DNA of 64,000 nucleotides, from positions 2,356,001 through 2,420,000 of the forward strand of contig NC_052620.1 of the NCBI RefSeq assembly GCF_016545825.1. Reading direction: 5' to 3'. This DNA comes from Eucalyptus grandis. Taxonomy: Eukaryota; Streptophyta; Magnoliopsida; Myrtales; Myrtaceae. Made by a program: the position numbers and the translations under genes. The number at the start of each line of letters is the position of its first letter. The first letter of the stretch is position 1. The notes below the pieces were generated by a model that ran no database searches, was not told where the DNA came from, and saw nothing but the letters and a program-made list of their open reading frames with translations. This document shows, in pieces, positions 11,871-24,150 of the stretch.

Positions 11871-12400
11871 TCTGAATGGAATGGATTGTGATTAAAGAAA
11901 GATTAATGACATTCATCATTGTTTATGTGGAGATCATCATCTCTGGTGTGATTGTGCTCAATGCAGACAACTGCAGAATAAGGAAATGTCAAATGGGGAA
12001 GCTCCATTTATTTATTGCAGCAACAGTGCAGTTGAATTTGATTATTGGTTCGTACCAAAAATTATTCGTACGTCGGTCAAAGGATGCTCAATCCCACAAT
12101 TGTGTAGTATGTTCAGCAACTCTCTCTCGCCCCCTCTCCCTCTCCCTCTTTCCCCTCTGAATGGAATGGATTGTGATTAAAGAAAAATTAATGACATTCA
12201 TCATTGTTTATGCGGAAATCATCATCTCTGGTGTAATCGTGTTCAATGCAGACAACTGCAGAATAAGGAAATGTCAAATGGGCAAGCTCCATTTATTTAT
12301 TGCAGCAACCCTACAGTTGAATTTCATCATTGGTTCGTGCCAAAAAATTTATGATGTACGTAGTTCAAAGGATGCTCAATCCTACTCTCCCTCTCTCTCT
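11871..12400 (+). repeat. 285-bp tandem duplication spanning the stop codon and 3' flank of copy A
   Basis: TCTGAATGGAATGGATTGTG and about 285 bp of following sequence occur at 11871 and again at 12156, ending near a CT-rich stretch in both. Copy C has one version (45801-46090). The CT tract at the junction may have promoted the duplication. Confidence 0.8.
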
Positions 12401-13643
12401 CTCTCTCAATTGAGACAGACTCTAAATAGTTCAAAGAATCATCTGGGCTTTTAGGGAGTATTCTGTTTTCAGTGTATTATCTTTGCACTTGTGGAAAAGT
12501 CTCTGCTTTTTGCTGCGGATTTGCAATTTCGCATCGTTTGCCCCTCCTTTTATTGATCATTCGTTTCTTGCATGTACAGACTTTTACGGGGTTGAGTCAT
12601 TTGTCGTGAAATTGACGGCACTTGATTGATGCTGATGTGCTCATGAGCGGTTTCGGGTTTTGTAGAGGCTCTGTGTGATTATGATAAGGTTTCAAAAATT
12701 TGTATGAAAGCTGGGAGCCATTTTCACGAGGTCTGTTCGTATAAATGCCCACATATCGGTTCCTGGGGTTTCTCCAGGAATCCGGAGAAAGCACCTCGCA
12801 AATTCTTGGGGGACAAGAAGATGGTGCCTGATTCAGATCCTCCAAGCCTTAAGGACACTGATCGTTTGCATCAATTATTCGATTCAAGGTCCTATCGTAG
12901 ACTTATTAACCCTTTACCTGCAATGACTTCTTACTTTGTAGTTATCTTCCCAACTGTCTTGTTTCTTAGTGAGACGTCTGTTCCCTGACTGAATTCATGT
13001 TACTTATATGTCTAAATTGGCTTGCAGTACAAAGCTTGTGGTTTTGACTGGAGCTAGAATGAGCACGGAGTACGGTAATCCCGGTTATAGATGGTTCTTT
13101 AGTTATGTTTAGAATGATATTCAACATTTAGCAGACATTTCAATGGATGGACATCACTGATGGGTGGAAATGTATCATTTTAGAGATGATTTGACGTGTA
13201 ACAGCCACTGTTCTCATTAATTTGTTCTAAACTAATTATATCAAAGACGGTTTGAGTGTTCTTTCACGGCTATCCTAATTTTTTTAATTTGGACAATTAA
13301 GTGATGGGCAAGAACCGGAAGAAAGGATGCTGCATCATTTTTTATGCCCAACGCTAATCTTCAAATTATGCACTTTGCATAACCTTGTATTATATATGTA
13401 TTTTCAGCATATGTAGTCAAGTTTGTATGATTGCACTCTCATGTCAAGCTTTCGTGCTAATGTGATAATTTGTAATTTTGTCTCCACCGTATTTATTTTG
13501 GAGTGGCTCTTTCATAGCTAAGACAAACCCTTCTAACTTTTATTTGTTTTATGCAGTCCAAATGGGGCTTACAACACCGATTTCAAACCAATTACCCATC
13601 AAGTGATCTGAAGGCACGTGCTGGGATTTGCAGCTTCCCTGAT

Positions 13644-13677
<34 letters not shown>
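13644..13677. repeat. CT microsatellite in sirtuin A
   Basis: About 34 bp of near-perfect CT repeat, interrupted once, just after the SPNGAY exon. The same site carries 82 bp in unit B (33729-33810) and about 18 bp in unit C (47736-47753). Confidence 0.9.
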
Positions 13678-14284
13678 CGGTTTGCTGATTTCATTATGTA
13701 AATAGCAACATGATTTCATTATGTAAATAGCAACACTGTGCTTATTATGAAGAGATGAAGTGAATATGCATGGACAGTTCAATAAGAAAGCAAGTTGTGG
13801 AGGTTAATTTTGGATGAGGAAGAGGCAGAAATGAAATAGGTGGTGAGAATTGGAAGCCAACTCATTTAATTGAAAGAGCATTTTCCATAGGGGACATTTT
13901 TATCGTGCGAATGTCTTTGGGGTACTCCAATTGGAAGTATCATAAAATCAGGATTGGGCTCATGCATAAGAAAATAAGGGAGGACATGGAAGGAAGTAGG
14001 TTGGATTTGTGGTTCTTGCGAATGATATGATACTATGGAAAGTACGAAAACGTGTTGTAACTAGCTGACTTTGCATATGGAGAAGCTTTGTTGTCGGTTC
14101 TTGCTTAAATAAAATCTTTTCAGTTTCTTCATGGGGCTTCTATGTTGTTTTCATCTTTTTAACTGTCTAACCGTGCCTAAGATCTTTAGTGTCTCTCGAT
14201 TTTTTACTCCAATTTGATTACAATTCATTACGAGTTTGTTCATTCTAAACGGGCCGTAGGCAATATTGGGCAATGAGCTATGCT

Positions 14285-15328
14285 AGGCAAAAGATCGCTT
14301 TAAGTGCCAAAAGTTTGCATAAATGAACACTTAAGTGCAAAAAGTTATGAAAGTGATACGTAAATGCCAAAAGTTACGAAAGTGACACTTAAGTGCCAAA
14401 ATCGAAACAAAATAGATCAATTAAGTGTAAATTCGGCCAAAATGCGACATCCGGTAATTTCGTTGAAGTAAGTGCAAACGACGTCGTTTTGCCCACTAAC
14501 GTAGCTAGACAATACAAAAACGACGTCATTTTGGTACGACACGGTAAAAAATTAATATAAAAATTAATTAAATTAAATTTAAAACTAAATTTATTTAAAA
14601 AAAATTTAAAATACAAATACAAATATTAAAAATTTTAATTAAAAAAAAAAAAAAAAGGGAGATGGTTGAGGGTGAGCCCTCGCTATCGCTACCTCCCCAC
14701 CACCACTAGGAAGGGCCAACGACGGAGAGGGGAGGATTGGCCAAGGTCGCCAAGCCTTGGCCAAGGCCGGCCACCACCGACCGGCGCGGTGAGGGCCCGC
14801 GAGCCCTTGTCCCAATCCGAGGTGAGGGTTGCAGCCCTCGCCTAGATCCAACAAGGGTTAGTGGCCCTCGCCTAGATTGAGGCGAGGGCTCGCGGGTCCT
14901 CACGCCGGTCGGCCAAGGTCGGCCGACCCTTGGCCAAGGCCCGATGACCCCAACCGACCCTCCTCCTTCATCATCGGCCCTTCCCGACGGCGGCGGGGAG
15001 GCAACGACGACGATGGAGAGGCGACGGAGGTGAGGGCTTAGCCCTTAGGCCCCTCCCTCCTTTTTCTTTTTCAAGTTTTTGTATTTTTTTAAATGTTTTA
15101 AATAAATTTCGTTTAATTAATTTTTATATTAATTTTTTATCACTTCAGCACCAAAACGACGTCGTTTTACACTTGTTTTGTCGGAAAATCGCTATGTCAG
15201 CATTTTGGTCAAATTAACACTTAAGTGATCCATTTTGTTCTGATTTTAGCATTTAAATGTCACTTTCATAACTTTTAGACTTAAGTATCCTTTTGTGCTA
15301 ACTTTTGGCACTCTAGGGGTCGGGTGTC
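14285..15328. mobile_element. Non-autonomous Mutator-like element inserted in the sirtuin A exon
   Basis: The 9-bp direct repeat AGCTATGCT lies at 14276-14284 and 15329-15337. It is the SYAG coding site, present once in units B and C. The ends form long inverted repeats: left AAGTGCCAAAAGTTTGC and ACTTAAGTGC...GAAAGTG, right the inverse (CACTTTCATAACTTTTAG...TAACTTTTGGCAC). They also share inverted CAAACGACGTCGTTTTG and AAAACGACGTC motifs. The GC-rich middle (14660-15060) has frames on both strands with no recognised product. No transposase is seen. Confidence 0.85.
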
Positions 15329-15904
15329 AGCTATGCTGGACGAAGAAGGTTTACCACATCGCAGCCTAGTGCAGCTCATTATGCCCTAGCGTCTCTTGAA
15401 AAGGCTGGTCGAGGAAATTTCATGATTACCGAAAATGTTGTCAGGTAACTGGATGTGGAAATTTTGTGACCTTTTCAGAAATTGGAGGATGAAGTTGCAC
15501 CATCGCGCTGGTAGCAATCCACTGGAAATACATGGGACTGTTTATGCTGTAATATGTAAAGATTCTGGATTTCCTTTTTGCCGGAATTTGTTCCAAGAAG
15601 AGGTGAAGGCTCTCAACCCAAAGGCGCTCTCTTAGAACTTACTTTTTTCTGGTCCTATTGCATTTTCTTCCATTCTGCTGAATTCAATCCCAAAACATTC
15701 ATAAGGTTCCACCAAAATTCCTCTTTCTTTTTAATCTAGTGTGTTCGCAATAGTAGGCAGCTGCAATAGAAAGAATGGAACATGGAAACCCTGGTTCAGC
15801 CAAGAGCTTTGGTATGAAGCAGAGGTCCAATCGTGACATTGAGATAGATGAGAATTTCTAGGAGGAAGATTTAAGCATCTCCACTCGAGAAAAATGTGGT
15901 GGGG

Positions 15905-17990
15905 TGCTTAAAAGAAACGAATAATTAACTGTTTTTCAACATGTCTCAAAAACTTGGCCCTCATATATAATAGATCGGTCTCTTGCAGAGGTCGCAAAAT
16001 GGGTTTCCTACTCATATCCAATGGCTTGGGTTAAGATTGGGTTGTCTAAAATTTGGCATATGGGTAGTAATGGGTTTAATAAACCAAAAATCAATTATAT
16101 ATGAGTTCTAGTGGGTTCAGAAAGAAACCCACTTTCAAGATATTTAATGAATTATGTAATGAAAGTACAAGTCAAGGTTGTTTGTACTAGACCAAAATAT
16201 GGGAGATGTCAAGCGGAGGATATTGGAATTCTTCTAGGGCATGGATAATTTCGTAGAAACTATTGGTTGGAAAAAAAAATTGACGTCTACAATATTCCAC
16301 AAACTGTTATTTATCACTAGCTATACGTTGAAAATTCAAAAATCTATCCTTATAGAATTTTATTTTCTATCCAAAATATATTGGCCGAAATTAGCGATGG
16401 CTTAGTGTGCAAGTTGTGCAAGTTGGGAGGTTTACTTTGTCTAATATTAGACATAAAGAATGTGTAATCAATCCAACAACTCATGGTTTACATAGTTATA
16501 AATCAACTTCTACAAAAACGTCCGCACTTGCAATGGCTGAAAATATAAAGACAAAAAAAGAATTTATTTATCGACACCCTCGCTTCCCATTCCATAACCA
16601 CCACATCTCCAAGTTGATCGAGTGCCACACAAAGTCTTAACCCATGACTTGATCCAAACACCCAAGCTCCCTCATCGACTCGACGAGCAAGTCCACGAAG
16701 TTGCTCACTCCTCAAATGCAACAATTTATGAGAAAAGTTATTAAGAATTAAGCCTAGACTAGGTCAAGTATCTACTAAGTCCAAATTGGATATAGGTCAC
16801 TAATTTTTGTATTGTGTTATTGGACCAATTTGGGTAGGCCTGTTTTCAACCTGTTCGGATTTGGTAGGCCTAGTCTCTTGCAAATTAAACATTCACAAAC
16901 CAATCTAAATCTTATATTCATGTGTCTCGAGAGAAAATCTCCACGTAGATTGAGAGTCTGAGGCTCATTCTAATAAATCTTGAAAAAAAAAATGAGTAAT
17001 TTCAATGAGAAATTTTCACTCTCTCATGATGAAACGAAGGATTCACTAGATATTACTGCTAATGATAATGAGTCTGGAGAAAGATGAGAAATGCTATAGT
17101 CACCTCAAGTAGTTGCGAACGTTATGCGAGAAGAAGGTACTAATCAAATCTCTAAAAATAGGGAGAGAAAGGGAGAGAAAAAAGGGAAGGGAGAGAAAAG
17201 GGGGGGTGGTTTGCTAGGGAAGGAGAGGATTAGGCCCAGCCCCACAGGCTTGGGAGACGAGGGACCGTGCCCCGCATGGCTGATTGTTTCTTCCAGGCTT
17301 GGGTCGGCATGGCCCAATTGCTGGTCCCAAGTTTTGGTGCTGCGAACGTTATGCGAGAAGAAGGTACTAATCAAATCTCTAAAAATAGGGAAAGAAAGGG
17401 AGAGAAAAAAAGGGAAGGGAGAGAAAAAAGGGGGGTGTTTGCTAGGGGAAGGAGAGGATTAGGCCCAACCCCACAGGCTTGGGAGACGAGGGACCGTGCC
17501 CCGCATGGCTGATTGTTTCTTCCAGGCTTGGGTCGGCATGGCCCAATTGCTGGTCCCAAGTTTTGGTGCTGCAAAATTATATATCCCCGCCCTCAATTGT
17601 ATAGGGAAGAGCCTCGTCATCTTTTCTGTTCACTTTTTTTATTTTTTGGGCGTAAGCAGGAGTTAATTTAATCTTGTGATAAAAGCTATGTGCGCTACTC
17701 TACGTATATTCTTACGCAGTTTTCTTGTTTATCCATTTACAGCACATTGTTTCGATGAAGTCCCACTTTGAGCAATCCAAGTATATAATCTCTTTCGATG
17801 TGAGTCATTTGCATAATTTTGCATTACCAAAAGCCACTTGCTTTACCAAAGCCTTTACTATTGGTGTCACCTCTCAAAAATCGTCAATCCTACCAGCACA
17901 TTGTCATGATAATGTAATGAAAATTCCATTTGCATACAACTCATTTGAAAATTTAAAGAATTGATGTAATATATAATGTCAATACCACTG
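15905..17990. repeat. Interspersed repeat R1 plus R2, copy following unit A
   Basis: Starts abruptly inside sirtuin A with AAAGAAACGAATAATTAACTG (compare 2410 and 52565). It continues through GGGTTTAATAAACCAAAAATC and GGATATTGGAATTCTTC, a stretch near 16500-16730 with an unrecognised minus-strand frame, then the GC-rich R2 module and the segment GCGTAAGCAGGAGTTAATTT to CATTTGCATAATTTTGC. Inside R2, a 227-bp block is duplicated in tandem (17115-17341 and 17342-17568), including ACGTTATGCGAGAAGAAGG. No transposon protein is seen. Confidence 0.6.
17115..17572. repeat. 227-bp tandem duplication within R2
   Basis: GCGAACGTTATGCGAGAAGA begins both units (17115, 17342). Each unit contains a GA-rich tract followed by GGCCCA...CCCCACAGGCTTGGGAGAC and ends in AAGTTTTGGTGCTGC. 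The units are nearly identical, so this is a young duplication. Confidence 0.85.
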
Positions 17991-18289
17991 AAAATTCCAA
18001 ACTTGTACTTTTGCGATAAATTTAATCCAAACTAATTTTTTAATCACAAAAAATTACAAATCAATACATTTGTGATAGTTTTACCATCCATTAGTTTCTA
18101 TTAAATTAAATTAGTACCACCAAAAACTATAAATTAATATGCTTATGTCCAACAGATGGCAGAACTCTAAATTGATACACCTGTCAATTGCCACATGTTA
18201 TGTAACTCAGTAATTTAATAATAAAATTTAATAGAAACCAATGGTGTCAATTTGGGGGTTTTCATGATATCATCCCTCATATTTATTAA

Positions 18290-18570
18290 GCATAGGGATC
18301 TTGTTAAAGAGCGAATTCAAAGCATTTATTAATTTACCAAGAAAACATTTATCAGAAGAGCGAACTGATCGTTGCAAAACGTTTGCTTACTTCGTTTTTC
18401 TGAACCTCAGAAAGTTTGGATTGCTTTGCTGACCGTTCCCTGACGCGGCTGCGCATCTTTCCTGCGAAAGGACCATCAAAGAAGAGCGAAATTGCGACAT
18501 TATTATATAATAATCGACCGTTGACTGTCCTCCTTTTCTCTCAGACGAAGTCGTTTATTCTAATATGTCG
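18290..18570 (+). other. Promoter-only relic of a SAG101 unit
   Basis: This block matches the region upstream of copy B. GGACCATCAAAGAAGAGCG, ATTATATAATAATCGACCGT, TGTCCTCC and GACGAAGTCGTTT correspond to 27463-27560 (GGCCATCAAAGAACAGAG and so on). Its upstream part, TGTTAAAGAGCGAATTC, recurs at 54894. No coding exon follows: the sequence passes into R1 repeat. It looks like another duplicated unit of which only the 5' flank survives. The stretch 17990-18290 holds only AT-rich sequence. Confidence 0.55.
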
Positions 18571-18679
18571 AGCCGTATTTATTTTGTGATCATTCAACTA
18601 ATACACAACATAGTAGAATAAATACTATAGTCTATAACAGAATTAGATATACTATGTATATACAAATGACCGATAAATT

Positions 18680-19740
18680 TACATGCTTCAATACGATTGG
18701 GTATGAAAAAGGAAAATATTAGATGTAACTTATATGCTTTCTTTCTTCAACAGATTTTCCTCTGTTCTTTTTCATTGATGGAAATAAAATCTTTGCTTAT
18801 ACAAGGGTAAAATGTATTCATTTTTCTCAATATAAAGGAAATAAGTAAAGAACTGTTGTTTTAATTATACGTGAAATATTAAAACTTTCAGTTTTCTTGA
18901 TTTAAAAGTAACAAAGTAAAAATTGCTTTTCAAAAGACTTGGTCCTCAATAATCGACTTTTCATATAGCCAATTGGCACATGCAAAATAAACCTCCACAA
19001 GCCAATCTAAATCTTATATCTAAGTGTCTTAGAGAGAAATCCCTGCATATAGTAGAGCTTCAATTGCCATTGCTAACCATATCTTGTGAATTGGCCGCTC
19101 AATTTCATAAGATCTTGTGAACAAAACGTGTAATTTTGATGAAAAACTCTCTACTCTTTCATTAATTTAATGAAATGAGTTGTGGATTTTGATATTCTAA
19201 GCCGGTACACCCATGCCACTTTTACTCCCAAATTAATATTTGTGTCATAAAAAAATTTAAATTGCTTAATCTATGATATATTTACTCGAAACTAATATCT
19301 ATATCATAAAAAATTCTAAATTGATACACTTATGCAATATTCATCTAGTATGAAATTTTTGCAATACGAAAATTAGTTTGGAGTAAATGTGGTATGAATG
19401 TACTATTCTCATGTATTTGGCGATATTAGCCCAATGAATTATCTATGGAATATTAAATTCTTTCTAGTTTTGTTAATTTAAAAGAAACAAATAATTAAAT
19501 GATTTTCAACATGTCTCAAAAACTTGACTCTCAAATATAATAGATTGCTGTCTTCTAGAGGTGGCAAAATGGATTTCGACTCATATTTAATGGCTTGGGT
19601 GAGATTGAGTTGTCTAAAATTGGGCATATGGATAGGAATGGGTTTAATAAACCAAAAATCAATTATTTACGAGTTGTAGTGGATTAGGGAAAGAAACCTA
19701 CTTTCAAGACATTTAATGAAAATATAATGTTAAAATTCTG
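18680..19740. repeat. Interspersed repeat R1, truncated copy
   Basis: About 1.06 kb closely similar to 1630-2697 and 51780-52810, including ACCTCCACAAGCCAATCTAA and GGGTTTAATAAACCAAAAATC. It stops where a different inverted-repeat element begins. No gene. Confidence 0.6.
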
Positions 19741-20956
19741 AGAGAATGACACTAGAAGTGCTTAAACCTATGTATAATGCTCACTTTAGTATCATAAGTT
19801 TCTTTTAAACCACTCAAATGACAAATTTTTTGAAAAAAAAAATGATCTTTGCATTACCAACTCCAGTTTGTTTAGTCAGAAATCTAATGTGACCCTTTTT
19901 TTTTATTAGTATCTTAAACCAATGTGGCTCACCCAAGAGTCCAATTAACATCTAAACCCTAAAATGACAGCATCTAGTACCTTTCTATCAACTAAGAACT
20001 CCAAATCCCCAAATTGAAAGAGAACCCCTCAATTTCAAACCCTTACCACCATTGAACCCAAATTCACTCCTCATTTCGATTTGCCCTGAAATTAACACAT
20101 TAATCTTGTAAGTAGAGGGCAGGAGCTTTAATAGTGACTCACAACCCCAATTTTGTCACACTCCAATTCTCGGGTGCGCGCCCATCCCTCATTTGGTCGA
20201 TATAATAGCAACGTCCTAGGACGCATCGCCGACCCGTTCATTTTAAATACGCATGCAGAAACAGATATAAATCCCTAGATAATAAAGCAATGGGATAGGA
20301 AAGTAGGACTAAATTCCGAAATTTCAAAAACAACTACACTTATACACATTGCAAACCAATGCTCATATATATAGAGTGGATTACTAAGTCATATTCAACT
20401 TAAACAAGTTCAAAATCAAGGTCTACAAGCAAGGGTGGGGGTTCCACAACCTACGAGTCCTCGTCCTCTTCTTCATCATCCTCCACACTCCAACTGGAGT
20501 CTTTAGCAAACTGCACTGGATTTCCGAGATCTTCAAAATCCAGGTCTGCTGCACCTAGGGACCTGAAATGTTGTCCCACAACCGGGATGAGACTATGTCT
20601 TAGCAAGTTCTACCCCCTAAGACCCAATTAAGAAGCCAATACACCTTAGGCTGCCTAAGCACAACACGAGTTAGAGAACTTACCTTGGCCTCAGTTCCAC
20701 CCTGCAAATCAATGTTATTTACATATGCCTTATATCACATCACTTAATCAATTCATAACATCATATCATTCAATCATTGAATCACATTAAATCCACGTTT
20801 AGATCGAATCATCGATCAATCGACCTAATCGATTACATATCTTCTCGACCCCTTTTTTGGTCGGCTCATCTCATTTACTCAAGTTCACTGCTAAATTACG
20901 GCTCAATGAACACAGCCTACACAGTCATCTCGAATACTCAACTTCAATGCTGAATA

Positions 20957-21250
20957 GTCTATCCTTAAGTCGATCATTGAAAACATCAACGTTCTTTATA
21001 ACTAGTCACACAATTCGTGGATCTTCAACAATAAACACTTGCTCTTAATCGCCACTTGATTGAGTTAGCGATAATCAATGCACAAACTCAACAAACCATC
21101 CTTCTTCTTTACAATCAAAACTGGTGTCCCCCAAGATGGTGTACTAGGACGTATGAATCCCTTGTCCAACAATTCCTTCGGGATTACATAACTGAAATAT
21201 CTTCAATTTTCAGTTCCTCAACTGTCATATCCACGATAGTCGCTAGGTAA
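20957..21250 (-). pseudogene. Gypsy reverse-transcriptase fragment
   Basis: Minus-strand translation gives [15 protein letters not shown], [29 protein letters not shown] and FSMIDLRIDYS, with stops and frameshifts. This is the beginning of a Ty3/gypsy RT domain (finger/palm entry). Just upstream on that strand is ELKIEDIS, normally found before the RT domain, with the intervening segment missing. The catalytic YxDD region is absent, and the reading is lost into LTR sequence near 20955. Confidence 0.75.
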
Positions 21251-21694
21251 CATTGACAACTCCCGTCTAACAAACGGGTTGCCTCTTGCAACAAGATTAG
21301 GGAAATCTAGGTTCCTCCTCGACTTTTGATAAATTCGAAATTTTTCCTCCTTCGACGGATTAAACTATATCGCATTGCAACAACAATTTATTATAACAAA
21401 ATCTACTCAAGCCATTATACATGGTATCAAAGTTATACATAGGCAGAATATTCAAGTACAACTATAACCAGTGATTCTCCTTTCTATGACTTCATTACAA
21501 CAACTAAGGTTCTATAAACTTAACCAAAATTCTGCTGCGCCACTTTGATAAATTGTCCTGGGGACACTACCCTTCCTACTCAGTGCACAACTCAATTTAT
21601 CTCTGAGCTGGCTGCCCATTCAATCTACCATACTGTGTATTCTGCGGTGCAATTTCTCGGTTCTGACCCATCTATGGTGGTGGCGGTAACTGAT

Positions 21695-22829
21695 GCGGTC
21701 TCCCCTGTCTTCTGGGACAATCCCTGGCTATGTGACTCAATTGGCCACACCCAAAACAAGTACCCGGTCTAGAATGCCATGAGGCGAATTCGTGTTGCCT
21801 TCCACACAGGTGACACATGCCATTCTGGCTAGACCCTGTCTTTTCAATTCCACCCTCCCTGTTGGGCGGAACTTGGAATCTTCCTCCAATTATGGGCCTC
21901 TTCCCATGGCGGATCCCTTCTCGGTGTGCTGTAACCCTCGATCCAGACGAGGCGACTCTTTCATTCTGATCTTTCTTGATCTTCTAGGCTCTTCGATATA
22001 GATCGTTGTAAGTCTTTAGATCCAAGAGGACCAAGGTGCTTCTCAAGTCTGGTTTGAATCCATCTTTAAACCTTCTTGCTCGGTTTACAGGGTTCTCAAT
22101 TAGCTCAGGGGCATATCGCAAGAGTTCGGCGAACTTCGCCTCGTACTCATCAACGGTTAGGGAACCACAGGCGAAGACTTTGAAATTCGGCCATCTTCAC
22201 CTCCCACGCGTCTCGGAGAAATACTTATCATTGAAGGCTTCAAGAAAAATGTTCCACTCTTAAACAGCGCCTTCTGGAAAGATCGCTTCTCGAGTAGTCA
22301 TCCACCAAGTATTTGCAACTCCCTCCACCTGGTAAGTTGCTAAGACTACTTTCTCCATCTTGTTGCACATCGGCGGTGCAAATGCTTTCTCGAGTTTCGA
22401 ACCCACAAGGCGGCGGCTTCGGGATCTCTGTCCCGGTGAACTAAGGTGGGTGCAATTTCAAGAATTGCTCCACCAGCTTGTGGATTGGTCTTTCAAATAC
22501 CACAACTCCGGCGGACCTCCAATAGGTACGGCGAGATGCAACGACCGGGCGGCTCACGCGTGCGGCAACAACGACTTGAGTGGCTACTTGGTTATGAGCC
22601 TGCCAATCCATTCTGTTACCCAAGACTTCAAGTACACGCATGATCCCGTCAAACCTGGGATCATCAAGGGCTACTACTCCAACACCAACAAAAGGCGATG
22701 CTACTCCACTGGCACTAGCCTGTGCCTATGCCCTACCTCTGCCTCGGGTATTGATCCTAGTCAGCGCTCTACCCCAAGTCACGGCCCTACTGCCCTCTTA
22801 GCAGGAGTCCTTGGCTCCTGATCACTCAT
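21695..22829 (-). pseudogene. Gypsy gag with CCHC zinc knuckle, degenerate
   Basis: A start at 22829 (ATGAGTGATCAGGAG on the minus strand) is followed by a frame broken by stops. Recognisable gag text includes CNKMEKVVLATYQVEGVANT and then WW...EAIFPEGA and EWNIFLEAFNDKYFSE (about 22390-22220), the usual retrotransposon gag core. A zinc knuckle CFGCGQLSHIARDC (CX2CX4HX4C) is intact at 21717-21758. A basic/proline stretch follows. Several stop codons make it non-functional. Confidence 0.75.
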
Positions 22830-23819
22830 GGTATAGCTTTAATTTACTAACACCTATTTCCAATTCAACACCAAATTAGAAATGGAGCGATTCAAACAAC
22901 GAGCAATTATAGCATTCAACTAACACAAACATGCACCAACATGAATTTAAAGGCCTTTTTTATTACTATCCCAAGACCCATCGGTCCTTCTCACACCAAT
23001 CTTGAATCTCGTTCTGATATCACTTAAATGGGGATGTCACGCCTCGATCCTCGAGCGCACGCCCATCCCTCATCTGGTCGATATAATAGCGACGTCTAGG
23101 GACGCATCATCGACTGTTCATTTTAAATATGCATGCGGAAGCAGATATAAATCCCCAGATAATAAAGCAATGGGATATGAAAGTATGACTAAATTCCGAA
23201 CTTTAAAAAACAACTACACTTATATACATTACAAACCAGTGCACATATATATAGAGTGGATTACTAAGTCATATTCAACTTAAACAAGTTAAAAATCGAG
23301 GTCTACAAGTAGGGGTGGGGTTCCACAAACTACGGGTCCTTGTCTTCCTCTTCATCATCCTCCACACTCCAACCGGGAGTCTTTAGTAGACCGCACTAGA
23401 CTTTCGAGATCTTCAAAATCCAGGTCTGTTGCACCTAGGGACCTGAAATGTTGTCCCACAATCGAGATGAGATTATGTCTCAGCAAGTTCTATCCCCTAA
23501 GACTCAATTAGGAAGCCAATACACCTTAAGTTGCCTAAGCACAACACAAATCGAGAGAACTTACATTGGCCTCGGTTTCACCCACCCAAATCAACGTTAT
23601 TTATAGATGCCTTATATCACATCACTTAATCAATTCATAACATTAGATCATTCAATCATTGAATCACATTAAATCACGCTCGGATCGAATCATCGATCAA
23701 TCGACCTAGTTGATTACATGTCATATCGACCCATTTTTTGGTCGGCTCATCTCATTTACTCAAGTTCACTGCTGAATTATGGTTCAGCGAGTACGGCCTA
23801 CACAATCATCTCGAATACT

Positions 23820-24150
23820 CAACCCCAACGCTGAATTACAACTCAGCGAGCACAACTTACTAAAACTTTAGCGGTAATGCTAAATTACGGCTCATCGGGC
23901 ACGGCTTACTAATTTTTCAGCGGTTAATGCTGAATTTCGACTCAGCGGGCACAACCAATTCCAAATTCAGTGGTAATGCTGAATTACGGCTCAACGTGCA
24001 CAACCGATTCCAAGTTCGGTGGTGGTGTTGAATTATGGCTTAGCGTGCATAATCTAGATTAGGTGGTAACCTATGGTCCAATGAACATAACCATACTTTG
24101 ATGGTAATGCTGAATTACGGCTCAACGAGCACAACCAATTCAAATGCGGT
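23820..24150. repeat. Minisatellite of about 50-55 bp inside the gypsy LTR
   Basis: Units of the form TGCTGAATTACGGCTCA(GC/AC)G-GCACAACC-(A/C)-ATTC...GGTGGTAA repeat about six times with divergence. The relic 3' LTR breaks within this repeat. The related solo LTR at 55298 carries a different repeat of similar period. Confidence 0.75.

Larger units (their letters stand above)
8081..11895 (+). pseudogene. SAG101: SAG101-like copy A, pseudogene
   Basis: Senescence-associated carboxylesterase 101 relative of the EDS1/PAD4/SAG101 immune-regulator family. Exon 2 is 8081-8393 (acceptor GATGCAG, donor GTACGC) and is open, but lacks about 8 residues present in B-E. Exon 3 (about 9825-10528) carries GHSFG and KLDIVPK. 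Its normal acceptor is mutated (CAG to CAA at 9818). A one-base deletion near 10467 (CTCTCGAG for CTCTCCGAG) puts a stop at 10518. Exon 4 starts at 10794 and is open to about 11230 (LEWYKARC EP-domain signature). It is then frameshifted and partly duplicated. The ancestral stop is TAA at 11893 after GMDCD. With exon 1 inverted, this copy is very unlikely to make a full protein. Confidence 0.85.
12760..15912 (+). pseudogene. SRT2: SRT2-like sirtuin pseudogene A
   Basis: Remnants of a plant class II NAD-dependent protein deacylase (sirtuin). In order: NPEKAPRKFLGDKKMVPDSD and PPSLKDTD (about 12764-12893); TKLVVLTGARMSTEYGNPGY (13028-13090), the NAD-binding GAGxS region with G to R and later changes; SPNGAYNTDFKPITHQ then a stop (13557-13605); SYAGRRRFTTSQPSAAHYAL (15329-15445); LHHRAGSNPLEIHGTVYAVI with FCRNLFQEEVKALNPK (about 15494-15634); and GNPGSAKSFGMKQR to CGGVLK (15783-15912) with an internal stop. 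A MULE splits the fourth exon at 14285-15328. The C-terminal part of the fold is missing. Non-functional. Confidence 0.85.

Noticed and set aside
14660..15060. Possible gene in the GC-rich middle of the MULE
   Set aside because: Frames exist on both strands but encode only Gly/Pro/Arg-rich sequence without motifs; the block also forms inverted repeats.
23820..24150. CRISPR-like array
   Set aside because: The ~50-bp repeats are contiguous, diverged and lie inside a plant LTR; there are no unique spacers or cas genes. It is a minisatellite.
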